DNA of 64,000 nt from Rhopalosiphum padi (GCF_020882245.1 NW_026869996.1:9350969-9414968); one strand, 5' to 3'. Positions 1-11,409 are shown, counted from the first letter of the stretch. Numbers and translations are program-made. The notes: generated by a model from the sequence alone, not told the origin.

Positions 1-3000
1 AACCAGAAACAGTTTTTCATTTTTCCAAAAACTCGTTATTTCAAATTTTGGGTTTTCAAAAATCGTTCGACCTAAGTACGACGTTTAAAAATCCTTAATA
101 ACAGTTTTTCGAAAAATCAAAAGCATACAACTTATGAAGCTGGTTATGGGGATCAATTTTATGTCTGACGACTGTCGTCCTATCTCTCTCGATTTTCCCG
201 TAAAACACTTCGTAAACGAGAATTTTCATTTTTCGAAATTTTCAATTTTCATTCGCGTTTCCTAGGTCACCTGGTGGTCCAACGACAAATTTATCACAGA
301 AGTTAAAATGTTCTACATGTAATTTTAAATCAGAATCAGTTTTTGTTTTTTCCAAAAATTGTTTATTTCAAATTTTGGGTTTTCAAAAATCGTTCGACCT
401 AAGTACGACGTTTAAAAATCCTTAATAACGGTTTTTCGAAAAATCAAAAGCATACAACTTATGAAGCTGGTTATGGGGATCAATTTTATGTCTCACGACT
501 GTCGTCCTATCTCTCTCGGTTTTCCCGTAAAACATTTCGTAAACGAGAATTTTCATTTTTCGAAAATTTCAATTTTCATTCGCGTTTCCTAGGTCACCTG
601 GTGGTCCAACGACAATTTATCACAGAAGTTAAAATGTTCTAAATGTAATTCTAAATCAGAATCAGTTTTTCATTTTTCCTAAAACTCGTTATTTCAAATT
701 TTGGGTTTTCAAAAATCGTTCGACCTAAGTACGACGTTTAAAAATCCTTAATAACGGTTTTTCAAAAAATCATAAGCATACAACTTATGAAGCTGGTTAT
801 GGGGATCAATTTTATGACTAACGACTTTCGTCCTATCTCTCTCGGTTTTCCCGTAAAACACTTCGTAAACGAGAATTTTCATTTTTCGAAATTTTCAATT
901 TTCATTCGCGTTTCCTAGGTCACCTGGTGGTCCAACGACAAATTTATCACAGAAGTTAAAATGTTCTACATGTAATTCTAAATCAGAATCAGTTTTTGTT
1001 TTTTCCAAAAATTGTTTATTTCAAATTTTGGGTTTTCAAAAATCGTTCGACCTAAGTACGACGTTTAAAAATCCTTAATAACGGTTTTTCGAAAAATCAA
1101 AAGCATACAACTTATGAAGCTGGTTATGGGGATCAATTTTATGTCTCACGACTGTCGTCCTATCTCTCTCGGTTTTCCCGTAAAACATTTCGTAAACGAG
1201 AATTTTCATTTTTCGAAATTTTCAATTTTCATTCGCGTTTCCTAGGTCACCTGGTGGTCCAACGACAATTTATCACAGAAGTTAAAATGTTCTACATGTA
1301 ATTCCAAACCAGAAACAGTTTTTCATTTTTCCAAAAACTCGTTATTTCAAATTTTGGGTTTTCAAAAATCGTTCGACCTAAGTACGACGTTTAAAAATCC
1401 TTAATAACAGTTTTTTGAAAAATCAAAAGCATACAACTTATGAAGCTGGTTATGGGGATCAATTTTATGTCTGACGACTGTCGTCCTATCTCTCTCGATT
1501 TTCCCGTAAAACACTTCGTAAACGAGAATTTTCATTTTTCGAAATTTTCAATTTTCATTCGCGTTTCCTAGGTCACCTGGTGGTCCAACGACAAATTTAT
1601 CACAGAAGTTAAAATGTTCTACATGTAATTCCAAACCAGAAACAGTTTTTCATTTTTCCAAAAACTCGTTATTTCAAATTTTGGGTTTTCAAAAATCGTT
1701 CGACCTAAGTACGACGTTTAAAAATCCTTAATAACGGTTTTTCGAAAAATCAAAAGCATACAACTTATGAAGCTGGTTATGGGGATCAATTTTATGTCTG
1801 ACGACTGTCGTCCTATCTCTCTCGATTTTCCCGTAAAACACTTCGTAAACGAGAATTTTCATTTTTCGAAATTTTCAATTTTCATTCGCGTTTCCTAGGT
1901 CACCTGGTGGTCCAACGACAAATTTATCACAGAAGTTAAAATGTTCTACATGTAATTTTAAATCAGAATCAGTTTTTGTTTTTTCCAAAAATTGTTTATT
2001 TCAAATTTTGGGTTTTCAAAAATCGTTCGACCTAAGTACGACGTTTAAAAATCCTTAATAACGGTTTTTCGAAAAATCAAAAGCATACAACTTATGAAGC
2101 TGGTTATGGGGATCAATTTTATGTCTCACGACTGTCGTCCTATCTCTCTCGGTTTTCCCGTAAAACATTTCGTAAACGAGAATTTTCATTTTTCGAAAAT
2201 TTCAATTTTCATTCGCGTTTCCTAGGTCACCTGGTGGTCCAACGACAATTTATCACAGAAGTTAAAATGTTCTACATGTAATTCCAAACCAGAAACAGTT
2301 TTTCATTTTTCCAAAAACTCGTTATTTCAAATTTTGGGTTTTCAAAAATCGTTCGACCTAAGTACGACGTTTAAAAATCCTTAATAACGGTTTTTCGAAA
2401 AATCAAAAGCATACAACTTATGAAGCTGGTTATGGGGATCAATTTTATGTCTGACGACTGTCGTCCTATCTCTCTCAATTTTCCCGTAAAACACTTCGTA
2501 AACGAGAATTTTCATTTTTCGAAATTTTCAATTTTCATTCGCGTTTCCTAGGTCACCTGGTGGTCCAACGACAAATTTATCACAGAAGTTAAAATGTTCT
2601 ACATGTAATTCTAAATCAGAATCAGTTTTTGTTTTTTCCAAAAATTGTTTATTTCAAATTTTGGGTTTTCAAAAATCGTTCGACCTAAGTACGACGTTTA
2701 AAAATCCTTAATAACGGTTTTTCGAAAAATCAAGAGCATACAACTTATGAAGCTGGTTATGGGGATCAATTTTATGTCTCACGACTGTCGTCCTATCTCT
2801 CTCGGTTTTCCCGTAAAACATTTCGTAAACGAGAATTTTCATTTTTCGAAATTTTCAATTTTCATTCGCGTTTCCTAGGTCACCTAGTGGTCCAACGACA
2901 ATTTATCACAGAAGTTAAAATGTTCTACATGTAATTCCAAACCAGAAACAGTTTTTCATTTTTCCAAAAACTCGTTATTTCAAATTTTGGGTTTTCAAAA

Positions 3001-3539
3001 ATCGTTCGACCTAAGTACGACGTTTAAAAATCCTTAATAACAGTTTTTCGAAAAATCAAAAGCATACAACTTATGAAGCTGGTTATGGGGATCAATTTTA
3101 TGTCTGACGACTGTCGTCCTATCTCTCTCGATTTTCCCGTAAAACACATCGTAAACGAGAATTTTCATTTTTCGAAATTTTCAATTTTCATTCGCGTTTC
3201 CTAGGTCACCTGGTGGTCCAACGACAAATTTATCACAGAAGTTAAAATGTTCTACATGTAATTCTAAATCAGAATCAGTTTTTGTTTTTTCCAAAAATTG
3301 TTTATTTCAAATTTTGGGTTTTCAAAAATCGTTCGACCTAAGTACGACGTTTAAAAATCCTTAATAACGGTTTTTCGAAAAATCAAAAGCATACAACTTA
3401 TGAAGCTGGTTATGGGGATCAATTTTATGTCTCACGACTGTCGTCCTATCTCTCTCGGTTTTCCCGTAAAACATTTCGTAAACGAGAATTTTCATTTTTC
3501 GAAAATTTCAATTTTCATTCGCGTTTCCTAGGTCACCTG
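1..3539. repeat. Satellite array sat1, left part (326/327-bp monomers)
   Basis: About 11 head-to-tail monomers. The anchor cctaggtcacctggtgg recurs at 261, 588, 914, 1241 and 1567, giving periods of 327, 326, 327 and 326. Two types tend to alternate. Type A has ccagaaacagtttttc, ctcgattttcccg and acaaatttatc. Type B has tcagaatcagtttttg, ctcggttttcccg and acaatttatc. The one-base length difference comes from the acaaattt/acaattt site. A third variant with tatgactaacgactttcg and caaaaaatcataagc sits near 665-960. No reading frame crosses a monomer. The array is cut at 3539 by the transposon and resumes in the same phase at 12825. It is non-coding tandem satellite; chromosomal position (centromeric, subtelomeric or X-linked) cannot be told from the sequence. 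Confidence 0.97.
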
Positions 3540-3550
3540 CCCACATAACA
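3540..3550 (+). repeat. Left terminal inverted repeat of the transposon
   Basis: CCCACATAACA pairs with the reverse complement of the right end, CCCACATAGCA, with one mismatch. It directly follows the satellite sequence cacctg, whose last two bases TG are repeated after the right end. Confidence 0.85.
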
Positions 3551-3574
3551 AAAAGTGATTTTAAAATCATTTTA

Positions 3575-3830
3575 GAAATATTTTTCAGAAAATAATGAAT
3601 ATTTATAAAACATCGTTTAATGATCAACATATATTTTAAAAATAATTAGAAAATATTTTTTGGCCGAAAAAAATAGTCTTCAAAATATTTTTATTTCGTT
3701 TTCAAAATATTTTTTAAAATATTTTTAAAATATTTGCATAATTAAATTTTTAAAATATATTGTTAACGATATTTTCAAAATATATGATAATATTTTATAA
3801 TCATTTTAAAGATAACTTCAAAATATTTAT
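3575..3830. repeat. Left subterminal AAATATTTT motif cluster
   Basis: About nine or ten occurrences of an AAATATTT(T) core, often as caaaatatttt, lie at roughly 3576, 3651, 3682, 3704, 3716, 3727, 3754, 3777, 3789 and 3821. A related cluster lies at the other end. In CACTA elements such as En/Spm, repeated subterminal motifs are bound by the accessory protein TnpA. The same role here is inference, and AT richness raises the chance background. Confidence 0.5.
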
Positions 3831-4372
3831 TAATTAGTAATTACTTAAACATTTATTGATTAAAATGTATGAATTAACCCTTTGTTATGGTGCATTATAC
3901 TATATTATATAGTTCAAATACTAACTAATATTAGAATTATCATTATAAAACCCAATAAACTTATCTATACTATTGTATAATAGTACTGTAAATTAGATAA
4001 TATTAAAAATAATATTTTGAATAAGAATAATAATAAACAATATTAGAATTAAAATAAACTTTTAATTGTATATTATAAGTAATTTACAATTTTCTTTTAG
4101 TAACTATACTGATGACAATTCTCTTATTGTTAGCTTATAAAATAAAACATTTAAAATTATGAATAATAACAATTAAAAAGAGTGATGTTTTTGTTGTTTC
4201 TTCTCTTCTCTGAATTTTGCATTTGCCATGAAAAACTTCATTGGCTTTAATATTTCTTGATCAGTGCAATTCCGATGTTTATGTACAATTCTTACAGTTT
4301 CTAAAATATTAAGTATATTTTGTTTTATTAATTATGTAGGCAGTATAATATAATTATGACACCTGCAGTGTT
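3831..4372. other. AT-rich 3' flank of the DUF4806 gene
   Basis: Non-coding, very AT-rich sequence between the left subterminal cluster and the last exon of the minus-strand DUF4806 gene. Apart from the poly(A) signal at 4324-4329, I see no open frame, RNA gene or repeat in it. Confidence 0.5.
4324..4329 (-). promoter_or_regulatory. Poly(A) signal AATAAA
   Basis: The plus strand reads tttatt, so the minus strand reads AATAAA, about 45 nt downstream of the proposed DUF4806 stop at 4373-4375. That is a suitable distance for 3' end formation. No matching signal lies between the transposase stop and the DUF4806 start, which supports a shared 3' end here. Confidence 0.55.
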
Positions 4373-6558
4373 CTATTTGAATTTAATATCAGAATCTGAA
4401 TGGTTCAATTTCATCATAGCAGCAAATTTTTATATTTATAAACAGTATTTAGTATATAAGTTATAATAATTATATAGTTTAAAAAAAAAAAATTACCAAA
4501 TATGATAGAACAGGAATGTAAAGTAGCAAAGACCATTTTTTGTTTTTGTCCTGCATACGAAAATTTTGATAACAAATTATTATGAAATAACTTGGACATT
4601 ATTTGTCGCGTCATATCTGAAACACTTTCACGTTCTAGTCTACTCAAGTAATGTATCTGGAAAATAATAAAAAAAAAATTACAATTTTTTAGTAAAATTT
4701 TTATTAAATGTATGTAAAATTATTGAAGATAAATTATTAAACCCACCACTTTCTGACGAAATTCTATGTCACCTAATTTTTCTTCAAACATATTCAGCTC
4801 ATCAATATTTGTCATTGGGAATTTATAAATACTTTCATTGACAAAATAATTAACTTCTTTTGAGAAAGATTTATTTTGATTTGTATGAATATCACTCAAC
4901 ATATTTTCAATCCTATCAATTTTTATCATACAATTTTTCATATCATACTTGATGTTTGTAATAGAACGAGTCAAATTTATTAAAGTACTTTTTAAACCTG
5001 AAAAATTATTAATAATATTCAATTTTATATACATTTCACAAATTAGTTACATTATGATTTTGAATAATATGCAAATTATTTAATTATTTTGTTACCATCA
5101 ATAGCTAAGACTTCGTTAGTATTAAGACTACAAGACATGGGTGACGTGTTAAAATCAACTTGAGTAGTAGCAACATCATCAATATTATGATCATTTATGC
5201 GCCAGTTTCCTGTAGGGGACTTAAGCAAATCTGTATTTATGTTTTCTGAAAGTAATAATAGTGAAGTACATAATTAATTCAAGGAAACTTTTTTTGATTT
5301 ATACAAACAGAGATTAAAAATAAATTTATTGATGTATATATATTTTTTAATAATATAACTAATGTATAATTTTAATTTTATGTAAATGTAATAATGTAAG
5401 TTTGATTTTACCAAAATGTTTTGGAGACTGACTGACACGGCGATTACTATTACAGTTCCCATTTATGTTTTGTGACATTGAATCAAAATTTAGCTTTCTT
5501 CTTGAAAACTTAGTGGAACTTGAATTATTAATATCAATCACTTTCCATTTTCCTGATGATGGTGAGTTTAATTTAATAATATTTGAGCTTGGTCCTAAAA
5601 TATAATGATAATAAAAATATAAATAACTTCATTCATATGTAGTTAGCAAACACAACAGTCTGTCTAGTTATGTGTATTCATTGAAGTATAATACTTTAAT
5701 TACCATCAAGAGATAACTTTCGAGAAGGAGATCGATAAATATTGTTTTTTGACATGTTTTGTTGCTTATCACTCATTTTTACTTCAAAATGTTTTATTGG
5801 AGACTTCTTAATACCTAATAAAATTAAGTAAAGTTAATTAAATGAGTAATACTGTAATTAAATAACAAATAATAATCATAATTTGTTTATCTTACATGAA
5901 TTCATAATTGGAAGACCAAATGTACGGTCAGTATCAGAGTCATCATAATCTGAATTGTCTAAAAAAAAATTATAAATATAACATTATATTATAATAACCA
6001 TGTTTAATTTAATTTTTATTGTTTACCTGTATCAGCAATTAATTTGGGAGGACTAGATAGTTTTGGCGGTTGTATATGTGCGGAAAGATTTTTTCTTTTT
6101 TTTTTTAAATGAAAACTATTATCATCATCATCAAGTATTTTGCATCGAAATTTTCTAGTTTCTTTATTTTCATTTTCTGATAAATCCGAAGTAAAAGTTG
6201 CTTTACTACATTTTATTTTGGCATCTTTTAAACTTGCTGAAACCGTTTTAAAGCAATATATTATAATTAAGTATTAACTAACTATAAATAAAAATATACC
6301 TAATATTAATTAGACATTTTTATTGCAAATTAACTACTATATACACTTGAAAATTTACTTACCAATATCTTTTGCTAAAATACGAACATCATACCAATTA
6401 AAATCTGATGTATTAGGGTTTGTTTTTTTTTCAATCTGTTTTTTTGGATCTAAATTTCTATGTGGCCAAGCACAAGTAATTCCATCTTTTGACAGCCAAT
6501 GAGATGGTACAACTTCAACTGCATTTTCTTTTTTGAATATTACTATATGATAAGTCAT
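4373..6558 (-). CDS. DUF4806-domain protein, nine exons, transposon-borne
   Basis: Exons threaded by eye on the minus strand: 6558-6363, 6236-6027, 5958-5896, 5814-5704, 5594-5412, 5245-5096, 4997-4747, 4656-4497 and 4395-4373. All introns are GT-AG. Every junction is phase 1 except the phase-0 junction between exons 7 and 8, and the frame stays open for about 448 codons. The N-terminus (MTYHIVIFKKENAVEVVPSHW) matches the usual start of aphid DUF4806 proteins. The middle is Ser/Asn/Lys-rich and low in complexity, with a basic KKKRK stretch that could be a nuclear signal. Exons 7-8 carry the DUF4806-like C-terminal part, including FPMTNIDELNMFEEKLGD and FSYAGQKQKMVF. Function is unknown; a DNA-binding accessory role is inference. 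Uncertain points are the tiny last exon (otherwise exon 8 reads on to a stop at 4414) and the exon 7 donor (4747 or 4750). An in-frame ATG at 6594 lies upstream of a good splice acceptor, so 6558 is preferred. Confidence 0.72.
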
Positions 6559-6584
6559 ACTTAAGTTGAATGTACAAAATAAAA

Positions 6585-6645
6585 CTGTAAACATAAAATT
6601 AAACTAATTTAGGTTAAGTACAAAAAAATATATTAAACTAAGTAC
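6585..6645 (-). other. Putative 61-bp intron between the two transposon genes
   Basis: On the minus strand the gap after the transposase stop reads cgaag|gtactt at 6646/6645 and tatgtttacag|tttt at 6585/6584. This is a credible donor and acceptor bracketing 61 nt. The acceptor lies 26 nt before the ATG at 6558. It could splice a dicistronic RNA, or accept a more distant donor upstream of or within the transposase exon so that DUF4806 becomes the first frame. Confidence 0.5.
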
Positions 6646-6670
6646 CTTCGAAAATTTTTTTTTTATAAGT

Positions 6671-8491
6671 TTAATCATCATTAATTGAATGTATAATAGG
6701 CAAAGCTATTGTTTCATTACATTTTTCCAATAACATAACCTTTTTTTTAAAATTTTTCATTGGAATCCAACATAGTTCATTAGATAAATTATCAATAATA
6801 TAAATATTAAAAGTATCTGAGCTTAGTGGTTCTTCATAAAATGGTTTTTTAGATTGGAATATTTTCCCAATAAAAACTACTTCATTGGTATCTTTGGTAT
6901 GAGCTATGTTTAAGACTTTCATAATATTATTATCTATAGTTAATATAAATTGATCAGCTATACATGTTGTTTTAATTTTTGTATTAAGTAAATGGACAAT
7001 TTTAAATTGTGGTGCTATTAAATCATTTAACATAGGTCCATTTGTGTGTTCATTTTTAAAAATAATTTCTGTATTAGTATTTTTAGGAGTATTTACATTT
7101 TTTTGTTCATAGAATCTTTTAATTATTTGTTGTAGTGGTTTATCGTGTTTTTTTATAATTTTTTTGAGGGACTTCATATAATTTTCAAAAGGAAACGCAC
7201 TTATGTTGTCGATAGGGCCAAAATTGGTATAGTCATCAGAGATATGTAAAAGCCCATGAACATTATGCGAAATAAAATGTCTGCCATAGAGATTTTCAAA
7301 ATTTTGAACAAAATATTTGAGTAAATTTCTAGCAAAATGTATGTACTTTTTTTTCATATTATCACTTAATAATATGGTCATAGCTATGTTAAGTGCCATG
7401 AAATGCATATAACAGTTGCTGTTTATGCTGTCTTTGAAAACGACCTGTCCAGTATACAAAAGGATTTGACGCAGTTCTGTGGCCTTAAATCTTGGTAATT
7501 CATTTAAGGCCCTGGGTTTTCGGGAAAAATCACAAGGGACACTCTTTTTAAATGATACCAATTGGTCTGATATTATTTTTACAACAGAACTAGGTATACG
7601 AACGTTCAATGGTCCTTTGTTCATCCATAATTGGATTAATTTTTTCATAATACCTATGCAAACAAGATGCATGTAATCTAACGCAAATGCATCAACAATA
7701 TTTACACCAGGTAAATCTGATAAAATTGAGATTGTATTCCCAACATGATGTTCTTCATATTTCATACTGATGTAGTCGTCATGTGTGCGTTTTTTTTCAC
7801 TACTTGCTGTGTATGGAAAACATGATCTATTTTTCAAATACTCGCCTTCTTCTATGCACCGGGTGCACGAATCATAACCACTGTGACCCTTGACTTTTAG
7901 CACAAACGACTTAGCCGGGGCGTCTAGAGAAAATCCATCGATTAAAACTTTAAAAATCACTCCATTAATATTAACTCCATTTGTCAATAACTCTTTAGCT
8001 TCTACACAAAATTGTTTTAAATATAAATTAGAATCTTCAGGCTTTTCATGGCCCCAGTATATACCAATTGGAAACACAGAATTCTTGAATGAGCGTATAT
8101 ACCCCAAAATGGGCCATAATTGACTTGCACTACTTTTTGAGATTGGCAAGCCATCAATGCCAATAACTATTTTGATAACATCTATATTATTTGTTGAAAT
8201 AAATTTAAAATGTTCCAAAATAGCTGATTTCAAACCAAAATGGTAATATAAACCAGGATTTATTGTAGTTAAGCACTGTGTCTCGTTCATTTTTCTGGTA
8301 TCTAAAATACTACGTGAATCTTTAGGAAGTTGTGATAATGTTGACACATTTTTCAAAATAACCAATAATCCATCCAAAGCATTATGATTTATGTTAAAAT
8401 TTACTGCCCACTGACACAAATTACGCTTGAATAAATCACATTCATTAATAGTTTCAATTGGTTCATTAAATGCAGCATTATTCTCAGGAAA
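6671..8491 (-). CDS. tnp2/CACTA-like transposase, main exon
   Basis: A 606-residue open exon begins at splice acceptor ttttaatag|tttcct; the in-frame codon just before it is TAG, so the acceptor is required. Numbering from the exon start, likely catalytic and structural features are Asp113 (VIGIDGLPI), Asp185/Asp190 (LIDGFSLDAPAKSF), a CxxC at 209/212 (GYDSCTRC), HH at 248-249, Asp272 (ALDYMHLVCIG), a His-rich HNVHGLLH at 409-416 and Glu436 (FPFENYMKSLKK). These resemble the tnp2 and DUF4218-like regions of CACTA-type transposases: a DDE fold with a Cys/His insertion. The product would cut and paste the element by binding its ends. There are no internal stops or frameshifts. The DUF4806 gene starts 112 bp downstream. 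Which Asp residues are catalytic is inferred from motif spacing. Confidence 0.83.
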   Translation of the reverse strand, partial: FPENNAAFNEPIETINECDLFKRNLCQWAVNFNINHNALDGLLVILKNVSTLSQLPKDSRSILDTRKMNETQCLTTINPGLYYHFGLKSAILEHFKFISTNNIDVIKIVIGIDGLPISKSSASQLWPILGYIRSFKNSVFPIGIYWGHEKPEDSNLYLKQFCVEAKELLTNGVNINGVIFKVLIDGFSLDAPAKSFVLKVKGHSGYDSCTRCIEEGEYLKNRSCFPYTASSEKKRTHDDYISMKYEEHHVGNTISILSDLPGVNIVDAFALDYMHLVCIGIMKKLIQLWMNKGPLNVRIPSSVVKIISDQLVSFKKSVPCDFSRKPRALNELPRFKATELRQILLYTGQVVFKDSINSNCYMHFMALNIAMTILLSDNMKKKYIHFARNLLKYFVQNFENLYGRHFISHNVHGLLHISDDYTNFGPIDNISAFPFENYMKSLKKIIKKHDKPLQQIIKRFYEQKNVNTPKNTNTEIIFKNEHTNGPMLNDLIAPQFKIVHLLNTKIKTTCIADQFILTIDNNIMKVLNIAHTKDTNEVVFIGKIFQSKKPFYEEPLSSDTFNIYIIDNLSNELCWIPMKNFKKKVMLLEKCNETIALPIIHSINDD

Positions 8492-8684
8492 CTATTAAAA
8501 TAAAAGTTTAAAGATAATAAAATAGTAGGTAAAATACCTAAAAGTAGGATGGAGTTATTGTCACCTGGCACCTATATAGCCAGTTTATAACTTTTATTTA
8601 ATTTGTATTTACCTTTAGTAAGATTTGTTATTAGTGTAATTTTGTAATGTAATAAGCCAGATAATAAGCGATATATAACCAGTG
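8492..8684 (-). other. Intron sequence between transposase exons
   Basis: AT-rich, no open frame joined to either side. It ends with a clear acceptor (ttttattttaatag) at 8492. It also contains minus-strand ctaaag|gtaaat near 8614, a good-looking donor that could belong to a small middle exon. Confidence 0.4.
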
Positions 8685-9014
8685 TCAATTATTATTTAGG
8701 TATATATTTTTGTTTAAAAACTCCATCCTAAATAAACTATGATTATAATATGATTCATATACATTACAAAATGTTGTTCCAGGACTGAAACAATTTTCTT
8801 CAATATTTTGTTTATAACTATTACATATTGGAGTACTGATGTTTTCTTCATAGTATTTGTTATGCAGATTATTAGTAATAAAATCATCATTCACATTCAC
8901 TTCTTTACAATAAGTATGTTGTCTTTTCTTTTGCAATTTTGAAAAGTTAAGATCAAACTGCATAGATTCTAGCTCTTCCTTAACTCTTCTCCTTTTTGTT
9001 CTTTCACTTGTCAT
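8685..9014 (-). CDS. Probable first coding exon of the transposase
   Basis: An open frame starts at ATG 9014 (MTSERTKRRRVKEELESMQF) and runs to a TGA at 8685. The very basic start followed by an acidic, Asn/Ser-rich tail resembles the N-termini of animal tnp2-like transposases. To join the main exon in phase 0, the exon must end before a GT at a codon boundary. The best candidate I see is aat|gtatat with the exon ending at 8763, giving 84 residues and a total of about 690. That donor is weak, and a small extra exon between 8685 and 8492 is possible. The frame extends upstream to an in-frame ATG at 9050, but the RTKRRR-type start is preferred. Confidence 0.5.
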   Translation of the reverse strand: MTSERTKRRRVKEELESMQFDLNFSKLQKKRQHTYCKEVNVNDDFITNNLHNKYYEENISTPICNSYKQNIEENCFSPGTTFCNVYESYYNHSLFRMEFLNKNIYLNNN

Positions 9015-10454
9015 GATTTTAACAAAATTTTCAATTCTATGTGTCAACAAACCATAATCAAATAAGATAGGTGCATATGCACCTAAAGAAAATTTTCAAA
9101 TATTGTTCAAGTACCTACATTGCTCATCGCATAGTTAAAAATTTTTAACAAGTATTTTCACAAAAGCTCAAAAAATAATTTGTTTTCAAACATTGACAAA
9201 ATTAGCCATTACCTATATTATTTGTATTATTATTTTATTACATTTAAAATTTAAATTAATTATGTTATGAAACAGTTTCTAAATGTTTTATCCATCAATA
9301 ATTTTTTTTATAATATTATGGGTAGCTAATCATATTATTCAGCTATCAACATACAATATTATTATATTAACATCTTATTTAAAGCTTTAGAATTTTAGAT
9401 AGATAAGTAATTTATAAGTTCGAACTTATACTTAACTTATACTTATATAATGCATCCAGTAGTTCAAATAAAATAACTTAAATATTTGAAGTAGGTAATC
9501 ATTCTAAATAATTGATTTAATAAGTTTAACATTATACCTTCCTACCAATAAAATATTATATTGTACTATGTTAAATTTGGTATGTATTTATTTTTATTTA
9601 TTCTTCAAGAAGAAAATGTCGCCCATTAAACATAATATTATGTTCATGTGGAGGTTCATTAGTTCACAATTTTTAAAACAAATTCTTATAGGTAAACTAT
9701 AAGTATAAAAAGTTATTTGAAGTTGGTATACAATAAAGAAAAGCAATCGTTATAAGTAAATTGATTTGTTAATACAATTAAAAAATTACTATACATTTTT
9801 AATAATAACTAATATAAAATATTGATGTAAATAATCTTTCTTTTTCTATATTTCTATATTAGGTACAATACATAAAATTGAGCAGTTAAATAGTAGGTTT
9901 ACTATATAGAAACCATGAAACTAAACTCTTCAATAATTACTATAAAATCATCATATCCAATATAATATTCTAATTAATTAATTTAAGAATAGTAATGGAA
10001 TAATCCTATATGTTTGATAGGATATCATATGTCTATTATTTTATCTCGTAGCAATTAGTGTAATTTATTTTAGAACAATTTTAAAAGAATTATTTTATTA
10101 CCTAGCTATGTCCAATGTCTTACATTACTTATAAATTGTATATTTTTAGATCAATATAATACAAGTAATAGTACCTATATGTGAATTGTGTTTTAATGTT
10201 TTGTGCATGGTTGGCAGATACTTTGATTAGGTATAATATTAGATATTTGTCTAGTACTCTAGTATATATTATATATACAGTTAATTTCAGTTATTATACC
10301 TATACAGTTCAGTTTTAAAAGTAAGATTATTTTTGATAATGTAAAGTATAAAGGTACAAGTTTTGTAAAATAAGTATTAATTGTCTATACTTATAATATT
10401 AAAAGGGGTCACACAAAAATTATTATGTTGCATATTATGTTATTCCTAATTAGG

Positions 10455-10481
10455 AATTATTATTATTATTATTATTATTAT
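10455..10481. repeat. (ATT)n microsatellite
   Basis: About nine tandem ATT units, followed by looser ATT/TAAT-rich sequence to about 10525. Confidence 0.85.
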
Positions 10482-10931
10482 AAATTAATTTATACATTAT
10501 TATTATTAATTATTAATTATTACAATTTCATTCGAAAAAGTTCAATAGTAAATTTAATATTTTAAAACATTAAAACCCTATTAATTTACGGTCACATGAA
10601 CACCAGTAGTCATACAAGTATACAATGTATTATAGGTACCTATACAATTTGAGAATTACACAAATGACTGCCGGCGGTCACACGGCAGTCAATGTTATAC
10701 CTATCTAATAAAATGAACAAGTTATAACTTACCTTATTTATTGTGGTCTTGAGTTTACTGTTTAGGTATTTATTAGTAAAAGAAACAGAAAAAAACAGCA
10801 CGGCAATCGAGATAGTTTGCACATACGTCACGACAAAAATACAAAATGAACACCGATAACACAGAGTATAAAATAATATTATGCCAATAACTAAACCATG
10901 TTATTATATTATTTATAGAACAAAATGTCGT

Positions 10932-10953
10932 ATAATATTATTATTATTATTAT
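10932..10953. repeat. Short (ATT)n microsatellite
   Basis: About seven ATT units within the transposon's non-coding half. Confidence 0.75.
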
Positions 10954-11229
10954 GATCAGTATTTCCGTGGCCGAAAATCATAACACAGGCACACGGCTAT
11001 AAAGATGAAACTGATGAAAGAACGTTTCGTAACGTTTCGCACCACAGATGTAATTATAATCTCTTTAAAATGTCTCATATGTTTGCTAGCGTCGTTTGAT
11101 TATTTTGATTTTTCTTCTGGCTATTATTGTGATTACATTAGTACGTTACTAATTGAATGGTGTATTTGGTCTAAAAATACATCTATTATTTCAATTTTTC
11201 CGAAATGTAAAGACTGAAAGACTGAATAC

Positions 11230-11264
11230 CATTGATTATAAAATGGACTATTCTATAATCAATG
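11230..11264. repeat. 35-bp palindrome, first of a pair
   Basis: Perfect 11-bp arms cattgattata (11230-11240) and tataatcaatg (11254-11264) around a 13-bp loop. It has the same total length and outer arm sequence as the palindrome at 11375-11409. Confidence 0.75.
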
Positions 11265-11374
11265 ATAATACTAATATATATATAATATACTGAATATTAT
11301 CGTCTAATAAATTTACCACCCGGCACCCGCCATACCCGCATATATTGTCTCTATTTAGTCTATCTTACTATAAT

Positions 11375-11409
11375 CATTGATTAAATATATAATATATATT
11401 TAATCAATG
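11375..11409. repeat. 35-bp palindrome, second of a pair
   Basis: Perfect 16-bp arms: cattgattaaatatat (11375-11390) and its complement at 11394-11409, with a 3-bp loop. It shares the cattgatta...taatcaatg ends of the first palindrome. Together they bracket 110 bp of unrelated, GC-richer sequence. Confidence 0.8.

Noticed and set aside
5274..5541. Two small minus-strand frames in the DUF4806 gene
   Set aside because: They are fragments: one runs from intron into exon 5 in a wrong frame, the other is part of exon 5 read into the following intron.
6559..6594. Upstream ATG (MFTVLFCTF...) as the DUF4806 start
   Set aside because: It lies before a good splice acceptor (tttacag at 6585). The family-like N-terminus starts at 6558, and the upstream residues look like untranslated or intron sequence.
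7479..8123. Plus-strand frames of 65-77 residues inside the transposase exon
   Set aside because: Antisense shadows of a long open exon with clear transposase motifs on the other strand.
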